Source of the DNA: Bacteroidales bacterium
GTDB lineage: Bacteria > Bacteroidota > Bacteroidia > Bacteroidales > UBA932
Direction of reading: 5' to 3'
Length of the DNA: 64,000 nt
NCBI GenBank assembly: GCA_017471965.1
Contig: JAFURF010000079.1
Span: forward strand, 29,295 to 93,294
Shown here: positions 8,859 through 19,019 of the stretch, piece by piece
Layout: every line of letters starts with the position of its first letter
Position numbering within the stretch: the first letter of the stretch is position 1
Notes under the pieces: model-generated
What the model was told of the DNA's origin: nothing
Seen by the model: the letters and a program-made list of their open reading frames with translations, nothing else
The model's database searches: none
Made by a program: the position numbers and the translations under genes

Positions 8859-11800
8859 ATGGATAAACTATTGTTTGTGAGTAATGGTAGAGGAATATCC
8901 AGGTATCTGGCTTCATTCCTTTGTATCATTATGCTGATGTTCTGCGCTCACAATGCGTTCTCTTATCCGGCACCGTTGACACAGTCACAGTCTGTCAGGA
9001 CTGTAACAGGTGTTGTGACCGATACCCAGGGAGAACCGCTTGTCGGTGCTGCAGTGACATTTGTCGGCTCTTCAGGCACTACTGTGGGAGCCATCACTGA
9101 TCTGGACGGACAGTTCCAGATTACCGGACCGAAGGCCGCTTTCAAGGTCGAGGTCACTTGTCTGGGTTTCAGCAACAAGGTTGTTGAGATTTCTGCATCC
9201 CGCAATCAGTATACGATTGTGATGACACAGGATGCCGAATTCCTGGATGAGGTCGTTGTTGTGGCCTTCGGCCAGCAGAAGAAGGAGACCGTTACAGGTG
9301 CGATTTCGATGGTTCAGACCAAGGACCTCGTTCAGTCGCCTCAGGCAAACGTTTCCAACATGCTTGCCGGTAGAATGCCTGGTCTTCTTGCCGTTCAGCG
9401 AAGCGGTGAGCCTGGTGAGGACTTCTCGACATTGAGAATCCGTGGTGTCGGAACGTTTGCATCCGGAGAAGGTTCCCAGGAACCTCTCGTGATGGTGGAC
9501 GGTATCGAGACTACGAACTTCAACAATATCGACCCTAATGAAATCGAGTCTCTCTCGATCCTCAAGGATGCATCTTCTACTGCAGTATATGGTGTGCGTG
9601 GTGCAAACGGTGTGATCCTTATCACGACCAAGAGAGGTGCCGAGGGCAAGCCTCAGATATCTTATTCAGGAAACTTCGCCATCACTCAGTTCACCGATCT
9701 TCGTGAGACGATGGATGCATATGAATATGTGACTTCCTTCAATCAGGCAAGATTGTACGACTCGTATATTTCAGGAGGTTATACACCTCGTTTCACTGAC
9801 GAGCAGGTTGCCGCATACAAGGCCACTACCTTCGGTGAGGCTGGTGCGGATGCTGTCCTCTATCCGAATGTGAACTGGTATGACATGATGCTTCGTGACC
9901 ATGCGTTCACGACTCAGCACAACGTGAATGTGTCCGGTGGTGCCGACAAGGTGAAGTACTTCATCTCTGCAGGTTACTACAACCAGGAGGGTCTCTTCAA
10001 CCAGACATCACTCCTTGAGGACTATGACGTGCAGTCTGCATATGAGAGATTCAACTTCCGTACGAACCTCGATTTCAATGTTACCAAGAACCTTTCCATC
10101 AAGATCAATCTTGCATCCCAGATGGAGACAAGGACAGGTAACGCAGGCGAGACAGGCCGTCTTATGGATGCCATGGCCCGCGCCAATCCGGTTTCTACTC
10201 CAGGTGTAGTGGACGGCAAGATCGTTAACCTCATGGGTGCCAGCAACTCCAATCCTATGATCCAACTTTACCAGAACGGTTACAGGAACGACTATCGTAA
10301 CAACCTTAACGGTTCGGTTGGAGTCAACTATAAGATTCCAGGAGTAGAGGGCCTCTCGGTAAGCGCAAAGTTCTCTTATGAGAATTACTATCAGCATGTC
10401 CAGAAGTTCACCAAGAATCCGCCGATGACATACTATGTCCGCAGGAATGATGCCGGTGACCTCGTGTTCCAGCCTACAACTACCGAGAAGCCTTTCTCGG
10501 CATCAGAGTCATATGGCAAGAACCGCAGGACATACATCGAAGCAGGTCTTAACTACAGCCGCAGATTCGCTGATGCACATAATGTCACAGCCCTTCTCCT
10601 CTACAACCAGAGTACAAGGGTGAACCCTAGTCTTGCACTCAAGGTGCCTAACAAGTATCAGGGTATAGTAGGACGTGTCACCTATGACTATAAGAACCGC
10701 TATCTCTTTGAAGTGAATGTAGGTTACAACGGTACCGAGAACTTCGCTCCAGGCAAGCGTTTCGGTCTCTTCCCTGCATACTCGCTCGGATGGGTGCTCA
10801 CGGAGGAGCCTTTCTGGCCTAAGAACGATGTCCTTAATTTCTTCAAGGTAAGAGGTTCTTACGGTGAGGTAGGTAATGACCGTATCGGTGGTGAGCGTTT
10901 CCTTTATCTCCCTACATCTTATGTGACCCAGGGAGGTCAGTACTATTTCGGTTATGTTAACTCGGGATACAACAAGTACGGTGTAGTTGGCGAGGGTAAG
11001 ATCGGAAACCCTGAACTTACATGGGAGCGTGCAAAGAAGACCAATGTCGGAGTAGAGATGACATTCTGGAAGAGCCGCCTCAGGATCACAGGTGACTGGT
11101 TCATCGAGAACCGTGACAACATCCTTGCAAACCGTAACACTACTCCTACCATCTTCGGTGGAGATGCTCCGGCAGCCAACATCGGTAAGATGAAGAACAC
11201 AGGTTATGACCTCGAGGCTACATTCGCTGATACGGTTGGTGAATTCAGTTACTGGATCAAGGGTAACTATACATATGCTCATAATACCATCGAGTTTATG
11301 GACGAGGTACAGTCTCCATATCCTTATACACAGAAGACCGGTCAGAGTCTCAACCAGTACTTCGGACTCATCTGTGACGGCATATACAATTCATGGGATG
11401 AGATCAACGATCCTCACAGGCCTCAGTCAAGTTGGAACAACGACAAGATCCAGCCGGGTGACCTTATCTACAGGGATGTCAACGGTGACGGCATCATCGA
11501 TAATTATGACATGGTTCCTATCGGATACTCTAACTTCCCTGAGATCGTATACGGTTTCTCTATCGGAGGAAACTGGAAAGGCCTTGACTTCTCTGTCCTC
11601 TTCCAGGGTGCAGACCATGTTTCTCTTTCTTACTCAAGACTTTACACAAGAGGATTCTTCGAGGACTTCTCTGCTCCAAAGCACTTGCTGAACAGTTGGT
11701 CACAGGAGCGTTATGAGGCTGGTCTTCCTATCGAATTCCCTCGTATGTCAGAAGGTGACGTGGTCAACAAGCACAACTACCAGAGTTCTACTTTCTGGAT

Positions 11801-12035
11801 CCGTGATGCAAGTTATCTCCGTCTCAAGAATGTGGAGATCGGTTATACTTTCCCTAAGAGATGGATGAAGAAGGTGAAGATGTCTTCTGCGAGAATCTTC
11901 ATCAACGGAAATAACCTCTATACATGGTCAGACATGATCAAGGGTGTTGACCCGGAGGCAGCCCAGCAGGCTACCAACTATGAATCATACCCTATTACAA
12001 AGGTATATAACATAGGTCTTACCGTGAAATTCTAA
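8859..12035 (+). CDS. SusC-like TonB-dependent outer-membrane transporter (first)
   Basis: 1058 aa, normal for SusC proteins. Residues about 10-36 form an extended N-terminal signal (ASFLCIIMLMFCAHNAFS). Residues about 46-122 are the carboxypeptidase-D-like beta-sandwich (VTGVVTDTQGEPLVGAAV). Residues 130-138 are the TonB-box region DEVVVVAFG, followed by the plug (GAISMVQTKDL, then VLDGIET-type LVMVDGIETTNFNNIDP and SILKDASSTAVYGVRGANG) and the 22-strand barrel, ending in YNIGLTVKF. It imports oligosaccharides across the outer membrane with the SusD lid encoded 18 bp downstream. It is the first gene after the divergent promoter region and leads the large operon. Confidence 0.97.
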   Translation: MDKLLFVSNGRGISRYLASFLCIIMLMFCAHNAFSYPAPLTQSQSVRTVTGVVTDTQGEPLVGAAVTFVGSSGTTVGAITDLDGQFQITGPKAAFKVEVTCLGFSNKVVEISASRNQYTIVMTQDAEFLDEVVVVAFGQQKKETVTGAISMVQTKDLVQSPQANVSNMLAGRMPGLLAVQRSGEPGEDFSTLRIRGVGTFASGEGSQEPLVMVDGIETTNFNNIDPNEIESLSILKDASSTAVYGVRGANGVILITTKRGAEGKPQISYSGNFAITQFTDLRETMDAYEYVTSFNQARLYDSYISGGYTPRFTDEQVAAYKATTFGEAGADAVLYPNVNWYDMMLRDHAFTTQHNVNVSGGADKVKYFISAGYYNQEGLFNQTSLLEDYDVQSAYERFNFRTNLDFNVTKNLSIKINLASQMETRTGNAGETGRLMDAMARANPVSTPGVVDGKIVNLMGASNSNPMIQLYQNGYRNDYRNNLNGSVGVNYKIPGVEGLSVSAKFSYENYYQHVQKFTKNPPMTYYVRRNDAGDLVFQPTTTEKPFSASESYGKNRRTYIEAGLNYSRRFADAHNVTALLLYNQSTRVNPSLALKVPNKYQGIVGRVTYDYKNRYLFEVNVGYNGTENFAPGKRFGLFPAYSLGWVLTEEPFWPKNDVLNFFKVRGSYGEVGNDRIGGERFLYLPTSYVTQGGQYYFGYVNSGYNKYGVVGEGKIGNPELTWERAKKTNVGVEMTFWKSRLRITGDWFIENRDNILANRNTTPTIFGGDAPAANIGKMKNTGYDLEATFADTVGEFSYWIKGNYTYAHNTIEFMDEVQSPYPYTQKTGQSLNQYFGLICDGIYNSWDEINDPHRPQSSWNNDKIQPGDLIYRDVNGDGIIDNYDMVPIGYSNFPEIVYGFSIGGNWKGLDFSVLFQGADHVSLSYSRLYTRGFFEDFSAPKHLLNSWSQERYEAGLPIEFPRMSEGDVVNKHNYQSSTFWIRDASYLRLKNVEIGYTFPKRWMKKVKMSSARIFINGNNLYTWSDMIKGVDPEAAQQATNYESYPITKVYNIGLTVKF

Positions 12036-12053
12036 TTAAAAGGATTATCAGTT

Positions 12054-13826
12054 ATGAAACATAGTTTATTATTCAAGACACTTGTCCTGCTGTTTGTCGT
12101 CTATCTTTGCATGCCTTCCTGTGCAAAGTATGAATTTCTTGACAAGCCGCCGGGAACAGACGTTACTGAAGATACCGTCTTCAATACCGTGAAGGACTTC
12201 GAGAAGTTCCTCGCCGGTACATATATGTATGGAATGCACTCTTACTATCCGTACCACAATACGAATGGTTCGGTGAATCCTAACCCTACCATGTGTATGA
12301 CAGCCCCTATTACTGATGAGGCTGAGATGTCACACACATGGCACTCTGCACAGATCTGGAACTCAGGATCCATCGTCAAGAACAACATCATCAATGATGA
12401 GGACAAGAGATTCAATCTCAGATGGAAGGCAATCCGCCGATGCAACATCATCATCGAGAGAATGCCTGATACCGACTTTACCACAGCGGAAAAGAATACA
12501 TTCACAGGCGAGGCTCTTTTCATCCGTGCTCTCAACAACTTCGAGATGCTTAAGAGATACGGCGGTATGCCTATCGTCAACAAGCGTCTCACAGAGACCG
12601 ATGACTGGAATATTCCACGTGCTACATTCGCAGATTTCGTCGATTATATCGTCAAGGATTGTACTGATGCTGCGACCCTCCTGGACGGAGTGACATTTGC
12701 AGACGGTGAAAGAGGCCGCGTCAATGAGCCTGCATGTCTTGCTCTCAAGGCAAAGGTGCTTCTCTATGCTGCATCACCTCTGTTCAATACAGACAAGCCA
12801 TACATCTCGTCATCTGTAGATAATCTCGTATGCTACGGCAACTATGACAAGAATAGATGGAAACTGGCAGCCGATGCCGCTGAGGATGCTCTCGAAGCAG
12901 CAGCCGAACTCGGTTTTGCTATCCTTGATACAGATTCTCCTGAGACAGACTACCGCGACATGTGGCAGGTATTTGACAATAAGGAAGTCATTCTTGCCGA
13001 AAAGTTCCTCAACAAGACAGGTAACTGGTCTCATCCTTGGGCGCTCATCATCCCTACAGGAATGGGTATGAGCACATGGGGAAATGCAGTGTGCGTACCT
13101 CATAACCACATCCGCAAGTATGAGAAGATGGACGGTACACCTCAGACATGGAACGAGCCGGGCGTAAGAGGAAACGACCTCATGGAGAAATATGCTGAAC
13201 TTGATCCTCGTTTCAGACAGACTGTGTCATATAACGGTTCTGCATGGAATAACCAGTATCAGGCTGTGCAGTATTATCAGGGCGGTACAGTTCCTACCCC
13301 TGAGGTGAACATCACAGGTGCACTGATGCATAAGATCATCCCTTATCAGATGGCTGCTTCAGGTGGAGAATACCAGATGCATGCAAACGGTATCCTGTTC
13401 CGTGTAGGTGAACTTTACCTTACTTACGCAGAGGCAATGAACGAGTATTCAGGTCCGACTAAGGAAGTCTATGATGCAATCCACGTCATCCGTGACCGTG
13501 CCGGCATGCCTGACTATCCTGCTGGCCTTACTCAGGAGCAGATGAGGGACCGCATCAAGAACGAGCGTGACATCGAACTCTGCTACGAGGACCACAGAAT
13601 GTGGGACATCAGAAGATGGATGGATGCGGAGAAGGATGGTGTGATGCAGGGAGCATTCTATAAGGTGACCATCTGGAACATGGATGGAAATGACGGTCTC
13701 AATCAGAAGTGTGACTATGAGATCAGTCAGTACGAGACCCGTACATTCCACCGCAAGATGTATCTGCACCCTATTCAGGAGAATGAGGTGAACAAGGGAT
13801 ACATGGTCCAGAACCCAGGCTGGTAA
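12054..13826 (+). CDS. SusD/RagB-like surface glycan-binding lipoprotein (first)
   Basis: 590 aa. Lipoprotein signal peptide with lipobox CMPSC (Cys about residue 22). The SusD alpha-helical TPR scaffold is recognisable: FIRALNNFEMLKRYGGMPIV near the N-terminus, RVGELYLTYAEAMNEY, VIRDRAGMPDYP and ERDIELCYEDHRMWDIRRWMDAE near the C-terminus, ending in the typical MYLHPIQENEVNKGYMVQNPGW. It forms the lid of the SusC transporter encoded immediately upstream. Glycan specificity cannot be read from sequence. Confidence 0.97.
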   Translation: MKHSLLFKTLVLLFVVYLCMPSCAKYEFLDKPPGTDVTEDTVFNTVKDFEKFLAGTYMYGMHSYYPYHNTNGSVNPNPTMCMTAPITDEAEMSHTWHSAQIWNSGSIVKNNIINDEDKRFNLRWKAIRRCNIIIERMPDTDFTTAEKNTFTGEALFIRALNNFEMLKRYGGMPIVNKRLTETDDWNIPRATFADFVDYIVKDCTDAATLLDGVTFADGERGRVNEPACLALKAKVLLYAASPLFNTDKPYISSSVDNLVCYGNYDKNRWKLAADAAEDALEAAAELGFAILDTDSPETDYRDMWQVFDNKEVILAEKFLNKTGNWSHPWALIIPTGMGMSTWGNAVCVPHNHIRKYEKMDGTPQTWNEPGVRGNDLMEKYAELDPRFRQTVSYNGSAWNNQYQAVQYYQGGTVPTPEVNITGALMHKIIPYQMAASGGEYQMHANGILFRVGELYLTYAEAMNEYSGPTKEVYDAIHVIRDRAGMPDYPAGLTQEQMRDRIKNERDIELCYEDHRMWDIRRWMDAEKDGVMQGAFYKVTIWNMDGNDGLNQKCDYEISQYETRTFHRKMYLHPIQENEVNKGYMVQNPGW

Positions 13827-13861
13827 TCAGAAGTTGAACATAGAATAGAAAAACTCAGTCT

Positions 13862-16678
13862 ATGAAATATATTAAGATAATGACTTGTCTGGTCCTTGCC
13901 GGCATTTTCGGAGGCTCTTTTGCCCTCAATGCCCAGCAGGAGACTTCGGCAATGGATTGGCTGCAGGAAGACTCTGTGGTGGTGAACCAGTTCGGTGGTG
14001 TACCGGCATGGAGTGTAAGTTCGGCCGTATCCACAGTGAAGGGAAGCAAACTTGAAAAGAGTTTCACCCAGAATGTGCTCAACACATTGTACGGTGAACT
14101 TCCCGGACTTACAGTGATGACCGGTTCCGGAGAACCCGGATCGGATTCTCCTACCCTCAATGCCAGAGGTTTCAATACTCTTTCGACTACAGACCGTTCT
14201 GTCCTTGTGATCGTCGACGGTTTTGAGTCTACTTTGGAGCAGCTTTCAGCATATGAGATAGAGAGCATCTCGCTTCTCAAGGACGCTGCTGCCGCTGCCC
14301 TTTACGGTATGCGCGCTGCCAACGGTGTCCTCCTCGTTACGACAAAGAGGGGAGCCGACATGCCTCTTGAGGTGAACTTCAGTGCTCAGGCTGGTGTAAA
14401 CACACCGTTCAACCGTCCTGAGTTCCTAGATGCATACAATTATGCAACCCTCTATAATGAGGCAAGAGTAAATGACGGACTTGCTCCTTTCTATAATGAG
14501 GAGGCTCTTGAGGCTTACCGTACGGGTTCCGATCCATACCTTTATCCGAATGTGAACTGGTATGACGAGGTTCTCAAGAACGTATCCGTTCAGCAGAACT
14601 ATGACCTCAACTTCCGTGGAGGTAACAAGACAGTACAGTATTTCGCTTTGCTGAACGTTTCTGACAACAATGGTTTCTTCAAGGGTACCGATCCTTACAA
14701 CAAGACCAGTGCGAACTCAAGGCTGACTAAATACAACATCAGGGGTAACATCGACGTGAACATCACCAAGGGTCTTTCTGCGCACCTCAACCTTGCCGCA
14801 AACCTTGTCGACAAGTATGGTCCTGCAGGCGGAGCATGGAATGTATACAACAAACTTGCGAACATCACTCCTAACTCTTTCCCTGTATACAACCCTAACG
14901 GTACATACGGCGGTAACACTACATTCAGCAATCCTGTAGGTGACCTCCTTGAGACCGGACTTACATCATATAATGCACGTAACATCCAGTCAAATCTCAA
15001 GGTAAAGTATGCGTTTGACAGAGCACTTGAAGGACTTGAACTTTCTATAGGATTCTCGTTCAACAACTACTTCATCGGCCACAGCAACAAGAGCCAGAAG
15101 TATCCATACTATGCAGTCGCTTTCGACGGTACCAATTATGTATATAACCAGTACAGCGAGAAGACATCAATGAGCGTGGATGACTCAGGTTCAGCACAGT
15201 GGAGAAACATGAGTTATGTGGCATCTGCTAATTACCACAGGACATTTGCAGGAAAGCATCTTGTCGGTGCTGATGTCGAGTTCTTCAGCGATGTGAACTA
15301 CAAGCAGGCAAACTCAGACCTCAAGGACAACCAGTTCCCATATCGTTATATCGGTCTTCGCGGACGTATGGCATATGCTTACGACCAGAGGTATATGGCT
15401 GACTTTACATGGTCTTACTCAGGAGCCAACCTCTATGCCCCTGGCAAGCAGTACGGCTTCTTCCCTGCAGGATCTCTCGGATGGATCGTTTCAAACGAAG
15501 GCTTCCTCAAGGACAATGAAGTGCTCACCTTCCTCAAGGTAAGGGCCTCATACGGTCTCGTAGGTCATGCTTCCATCGTAGGAAACAAGAGATTCGCATA
15601 TACTCAGGACTATAAGTACAGCGGCGGCTATCATCTTGGCCCTAACAATACGTCGGTTTCTGGTATGATGGAGGATAATGTTGCCGATATCAACAGGACA
15701 TGGGAGAAGGAGAAGAGACTGAATGTCGGTATCGATATCTCATTCCTTGACAAACTTGATTTCAGCGTCGAATACTTCCAGCACAAGCGTTCTGACATCA
15801 TCGTTCCTCCTACAGGCAAGATTCCTGGAGTGCTTGGTATGTCTTTCGCAGAACTCAACCTCGGTCGTGCGACCAACCAGGGTGTTGAAGTCGCTCTCGG
15901 ATGGCAGGATAAGGTGGGATCAGACTTCGAGTACTATGCCAAGGCGAATGTGTGGTATGCAAAGAACGTGATCGACTATCAGGCAGAGGAACTCCGCCTT
16001 TATCCTAACCTCGTACGCACAGGTCACAGCATCGACCAGCCGTTCGGTCTTGAGGCTGTCGGTCTCTTCCAGGACTGGGACGATATCGCGAACTCCCCTG
16101 AGCAGACTTTCTCTGACGTGAAGCCAGGTGACATCAAGTACAGGGATGTGAATGGCGACAATAAGATTGATGACAATGACGTCACTGCCATCGGCAAGCC
16201 TGGCACTCCGAATCTTACCGGAAGCCTTACTCTCGGTCTGAGATGGAAGGGTCTTGACTTCGAGGCTATGTTCTACGGAGTCACAGGAAGGTCTGCATAT
16301 CTTTCAGGCAACACTTACTGGGCATTCATGAACCAGTATTCAGCACCTGCATCCGCACTCGGAAGATGGACGGAAGATACTAAGGCAACTGCTGAATATC
16401 CACGTCTTACCACTCAGGCAAATCCTAACAATACCAAGTATTCGTCATTCTGGATGAAGGACGGTTCGTTCCTCAAACTGAAATATGTTGAGGTAGGATA
16501 CACCCTTCCTATCCATTGGACAAAGGTAATGCCTGACGGAAGCATAAGGTTCTTCCTCAACGGAACCAATCTCTTCAGCATGCACAAACTGCATAAGTAT
16601 ACCAATGCAGATCCTGAAGGTGTTGCCGGTTTCCCACAGATGCGTACATTCAGCGCAGGTCTGAAACTCAAGTTCTGA
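13862..16678 (+). CDS. SusC-like TonB-dependent transporter without the N-terminal CarboxypepD domain (second)
   Basis: 938 aa, about 120 residues shorter than its neighbour. After the signal peptide (residues 1-23, ...FALNAQQ) there is no carboxypeptidase-like beta-sandwich; the protein goes almost directly through DSVVVNQFG, which resembles a TonB box, into the plug (VLNTLYGELPGLTVMTGSG, VLVIVDGFESTLEQLSAYEI, LLKDAAAAALYGMRAANG) and barrel (QQNYDLNFRGGNKTVQYFALLN), ending TFSAGLKLKF. Plug and barrel are complete, so it should be functional. It is paired with the SusD gene 28 bp downstream. Two SusCD pairs in one operon suggest import of two products or of differently sized oligosaccharides. 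Confidence 0.95.
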   Translation: MKYIKIMTCLVLAGIFGGSFALNAQQETSAMDWLQEDSVVVNQFGGVPAWSVSSAVSTVKGSKLEKSFTQNVLNTLYGELPGLTVMTGSGEPGSDSPTLNARGFNTLSTTDRSVLVIVDGFESTLEQLSAYEIESISLLKDAAAAALYGMRAANGVLLVTTKRGADMPLEVNFSAQAGVNTPFNRPEFLDAYNYATLYNEARVNDGLAPFYNEEALEAYRTGSDPYLYPNVNWYDEVLKNVSVQQNYDLNFRGGNKTVQYFALLNVSDNNGFFKGTDPYNKTSANSRLTKYNIRGNIDVNITKGLSAHLNLAANLVDKYGPAGGAWNVYNKLANITPNSFPVYNPNGTYGGNTTFSNPVGDLLETGLTSYNARNIQSNLKVKYAFDRALEGLELSIGFSFNNYFIGHSNKSQKYPYYAVAFDGTNYVYNQYSEKTSMSVDDSGSAQWRNMSYVASANYHRTFAGKHLVGADVEFFSDVNYKQANSDLKDNQFPYRYIGLRGRMAYAYDQRYMADFTWSYSGANLYAPGKQYGFFPAGSLGWIVSNEGFLKDNEVLTFLKVRASYGLVGHASIVGNKRFAYTQDYKYSGGYHLGPNNTSVSGMMEDNVADINRTWEKEKRLNVGIDISFLDKLDFSVEYFQHKRSDIIVPPTGKIPGVLGMSFAELNLGRATNQGVEVALGWQDKVGSDFEYYAKANVWYAKNVIDYQAEELRLYPNLVRTGHSIDQPFGLEAVGLFQDWDDIANSPEQTFSDVKPGDIKYRDVNGDNKIDDNDVTAIGKPGTPNLTGSLTLGLRWKGLDFEAMFYGVTGRSAYLSGNTYWAFMNQYSAPASALGRWTEDTKATAEYPRLTTQANPNNTKYSSFWMKDGSFLKLKYVEVGYTLPIHWTKVMPDGSIRFFLNGTNLFSMHKLHKYTNADPEGVAGFPQMRTFSAGLKLKF

Positions 16679-16706
16679 TAAGTTCAACCAATTAAATGAA
16701 TTTACC

Positions 16707-18422
16707 GTGAAATCAAGAATATTTATACTGGGTTTCCTCTGCCTCGGCATCCTGACCTCGTGTGAAGGATACCTGGACAAACCTTTGGAAACTACACAGA
16801 ACGAAGATTTTACATTCGCTTCGTACAGCAATGCCATCACTGTTGCACATTCGATGTATGCCGATCTTCCGCAGGGTCTCACACAGATCTGGAATTCGGG
16901 AGGTTCAGCCATGCTTGCATCCGCTACAGATGAGGCCGAGTTTGCTGTGCAGAACCACAATGTACAGAAGTACAATCTCGGTACATGGAAGGCTACGGAC
17001 ATGCCTGACAACCCGTTCAACAATTATTATGCAGCGATCAGAAAGGCATATAACTTCATTGCCAATGCCGATAAGATCAACTTCGACGATGTGAAGGACA
17101 ACCCGGCACAGCCAGGTATCTATGAGAAATATCTCGAAGATATCGAGTGTTTCAAGTCAGAGGTGATGCTTCTGAGAGCATACTATATGTTCGAACTCAT
17201 CAAGAGATACGGTGGTGTTCCTATCATCAAGGAGAAACTGGATGCAGATGTCGACTACAATACCATCCAGAGGGCATCTCTTGAGGATTGCGTCAAGGAA
17301 ATCGTATACTGGTGTGATGAGACTGCCAAGACCCTTCCTGCAGTCCAGCCGTATGAGGAAAGACAGGGAAGAGTGACAAAGGGTGTCGCCCTTGCTCTCA
17401 AGAGCCAGGTGCTTCTCTTTGCAGCCTCAGAACTCTGGAACAATTCTTCATGGGCTTCTGGTTACTCTAACCCTGAGTACATCGCTCTTCCTGCAGGAAA
17501 CAGGGCAGAGAGATGGGAGGCTGCTGCAGAGGCTGCCAAGGCTGTGATCGCTCTCGAAGCGGAGGCTGGTTATGCTCTTGATACATATGCAAACCTTTTC
17601 GGAGCAAGCGCATATCAGAGCCCTGAAATCATCTTCGGCAGAAGAGACGGCAACAACAACACTTTCGAGAAGGTGAACTATCCTATCAGTTACGACAACG
17701 TGACAGGTGGAAACTGCCCTTCACAGAACCTCGTGGACATGTTCCAGGTTCTCAACAACGGTGTTGCCGAGGACTTCAGTTGGAGCAATCCTGCTCACAC
17801 TGCCGATCCGTATGCAAACCGTGACCCACGTCTTGCACAGTTCGTCATAACAAACAATACTGTCTTCCAGAGCCGTCCGGTAGAGTGCTGGACAGGCGGT
17901 ATTGATGGTGCAGGAGTCCGTAATGCCACTCCTACAGGATATTACCTCAAGAAGTATGTCAATACAGGTCTGAACCTCAACAACAACCAGACTGCAAATC
18001 ATACATGGGTACTCATCCGTCTCGGAGAGATCTACCTCAACTACATCGAGGCTCTCAACGAGTACAAGCCGGGTGATCCTGACATCAAGGTGTACTATGA
18101 CAAGATCCGTACACGTGCAGGCATGCCGGGACTCCCTGACGGCCTCACTCAGGACCAGGTAAGGCAACTCATCCGTCAGGAGCGCGCAGTGGAACTCTGC
18201 TTCGAGGGACAGCGTTTCTGGGATCTCAGAAGATGGATGGACAAGGATGCCCTCAAGGCTCCTCTCCGTTCGGTTGAGATCACCAAGACAGATTCAGGCT
18301 TCGATTATGAGCCATATGATCTTGAGACCAGAACTTTCGAGGATAAGATGTATCTCTATCCATATCCTCAGGCGGAACTTCTCAAGATGCCTCATTGGAA
18401 ACAGAACCCAGGTTGGGAATAA
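16707..18422 (+). CDS. SusD/RagB-like surface glycan-binding lipoprotein (second), GTG start
   Basis: 571 aa. GTG is chosen as start because it gives an intact lipoprotein signal (MKSRIFILGFLCLGILTSC), while the ATG 12 bp upstream runs into an in-frame stop at once. SusD features: YYMFELIKRYGGVPIIKEKL, LIRLGEIYLNYIEALNEY, KIRTRAGMPGLPDGL, ERAVELCFEGQRFWDLRRWMD and the C-terminal MYLYPYPQAELLKMPHWKQNPGWE. It is the lid partner of the second SusC. Its TAA stop overlaps a possible ATG of the following gene. Confidence 0.96.
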   Translation: MKSRIFILGFLCLGILTSCEGYLDKPLETTQNEDFTFASYSNAITVAHSMYADLPQGLTQIWNSGGSAMLASATDEAEFAVQNHNVQKYNLGTWKATDMPDNPFNNYYAAIRKAYNFIANADKINFDDVKDNPAQPGIYEKYLEDIECFKSEVMLLRAYYMFELIKRYGGVPIIKEKLDADVDYNTIQRASLEDCVKEIVYWCDETAKTLPAVQPYEERQGRVTKGVALALKSQVLLFAASELWNNSSWASGYSNPEYIALPAGNRAERWEAAAEAAKAVIALEAEAGYALDTYANLFGASAYQSPEIIFGRRDGNNNTFEKVNYPISYDNVTGGNCPSQNLVDMFQVLNNGVAEDFSWSNPAHTADPYANRDPRLAQFVITNNTVFQSRPVECWTGGIDGAGVRNATPTGYYLKKYVNTGLNLNNNQTANHTWVLIRLGEIYLNYIEALNEYKPGDPDIKVYYDKIRTRAGMPGLPDGLTQDQVRQLIRQERAVELCFEGQRFWDLRRWMDKDALKAPLRSVEITKTDSGFDYEPYDLETRTFEDKMYLYPYPQAELLKMPHWKQNPGWE

Positions 18423-18424
18423 TG

Positions 18425-19018
18425 ATGAAAAATATAACTATCATGAAGAAGATATCTATTCTTTTGATCATAGGAGCAGTCCTCACTTCTGTATTCACTT
18501 CGTGCGACTACAGAATCAATGCTTCTGCAGACTATCCTGACAATGCGATATACCAGCCTTTGGCAATTGACGGTGTGTTGTATGTCGACAAGGCTGCAGT
18601 TGAGGATATGGGCCTTCCTACAGAAGGTGCTCCGGTTCCTTATTATTTTGACAAGGAAAACAACAAACTCATCATCAACATGGGAGTGGTGCAGTCCGGT
18701 ACCGAACTCAAGTCATTCCCAGTAAAGGTGGATGTGAACTATTCTGCTGTCAACAAACTCATTCAGGACGGAACTTTCGACATGTCCGTGCAACATCTCC
18801 CGAAGGCAGCGTATACACTTCCTGAGACAGTAATGATGAGCAAGGATGTGGCCGGTACTGAGTTCAAACTCGAAATCGGTGGAAATCTTTTCAAGTCAAG
18901 CGAGTACTACGGAAAGACTTTCGCTATCGGTGTACGTGTTCACAGCGATGAAGTGCATGTGACTCCGGAACTCTCTACGGTAGTGGTTTATATTGATCCA
19001 TCATTCTTTTTAGAGTAA
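18425..19018 (+). CDS. DUF1735-type surface lipoprotein
   Basis: 197 aa from this ATG; alternative starts at 18422 and 18443 only change the leader. The lipobox is FTSC after ISILLIIGAVLTSV. The mature part resembles a DUF1735 (BT_3987 N-terminal-like) domain: NAIYQPLAIDGVLYVDKAAVE, then VDVNYSAVNKLIQ, YTLPE and FAIGVRVHSDE, with a final strand. Such domains are beta-sandwich modules of SusE/SusF-like surface proteins encoded after SusCD pairs. Here it stands alone, without the C-terminal glycan-binding or GH18 module seen in longer family members. It overlaps the SusD gene by at most one base and the next gene starts one base after its stop. Confidence 0.7.
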   Translation: MKNITIMKKISILLIIGAVLTSVFTSCDYRINASADYPDNAIYQPLAIDGVLYVDKAAVEDMGLPTEGAPVPYYFDKENNKLIINMGVVQSGTELKSFPVKVDVNYSAVNKLIQDGTFDMSVQHLPKAAYTLPETVMMSKDVAGTEFKLEIGGNLFKSSEYYGKTFAIGVRVHSDEVHVTPELSTVVVYIDPSFFLE

Positions 19019-19019
19019 G

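Noticed and set aside
16695-16709. ATG at 16695 as start of the second susD gene
   Set aside because: It reads into TGA after four codons and is in another frame; the GTG at 16707 gives the intact lipoprotein signal.
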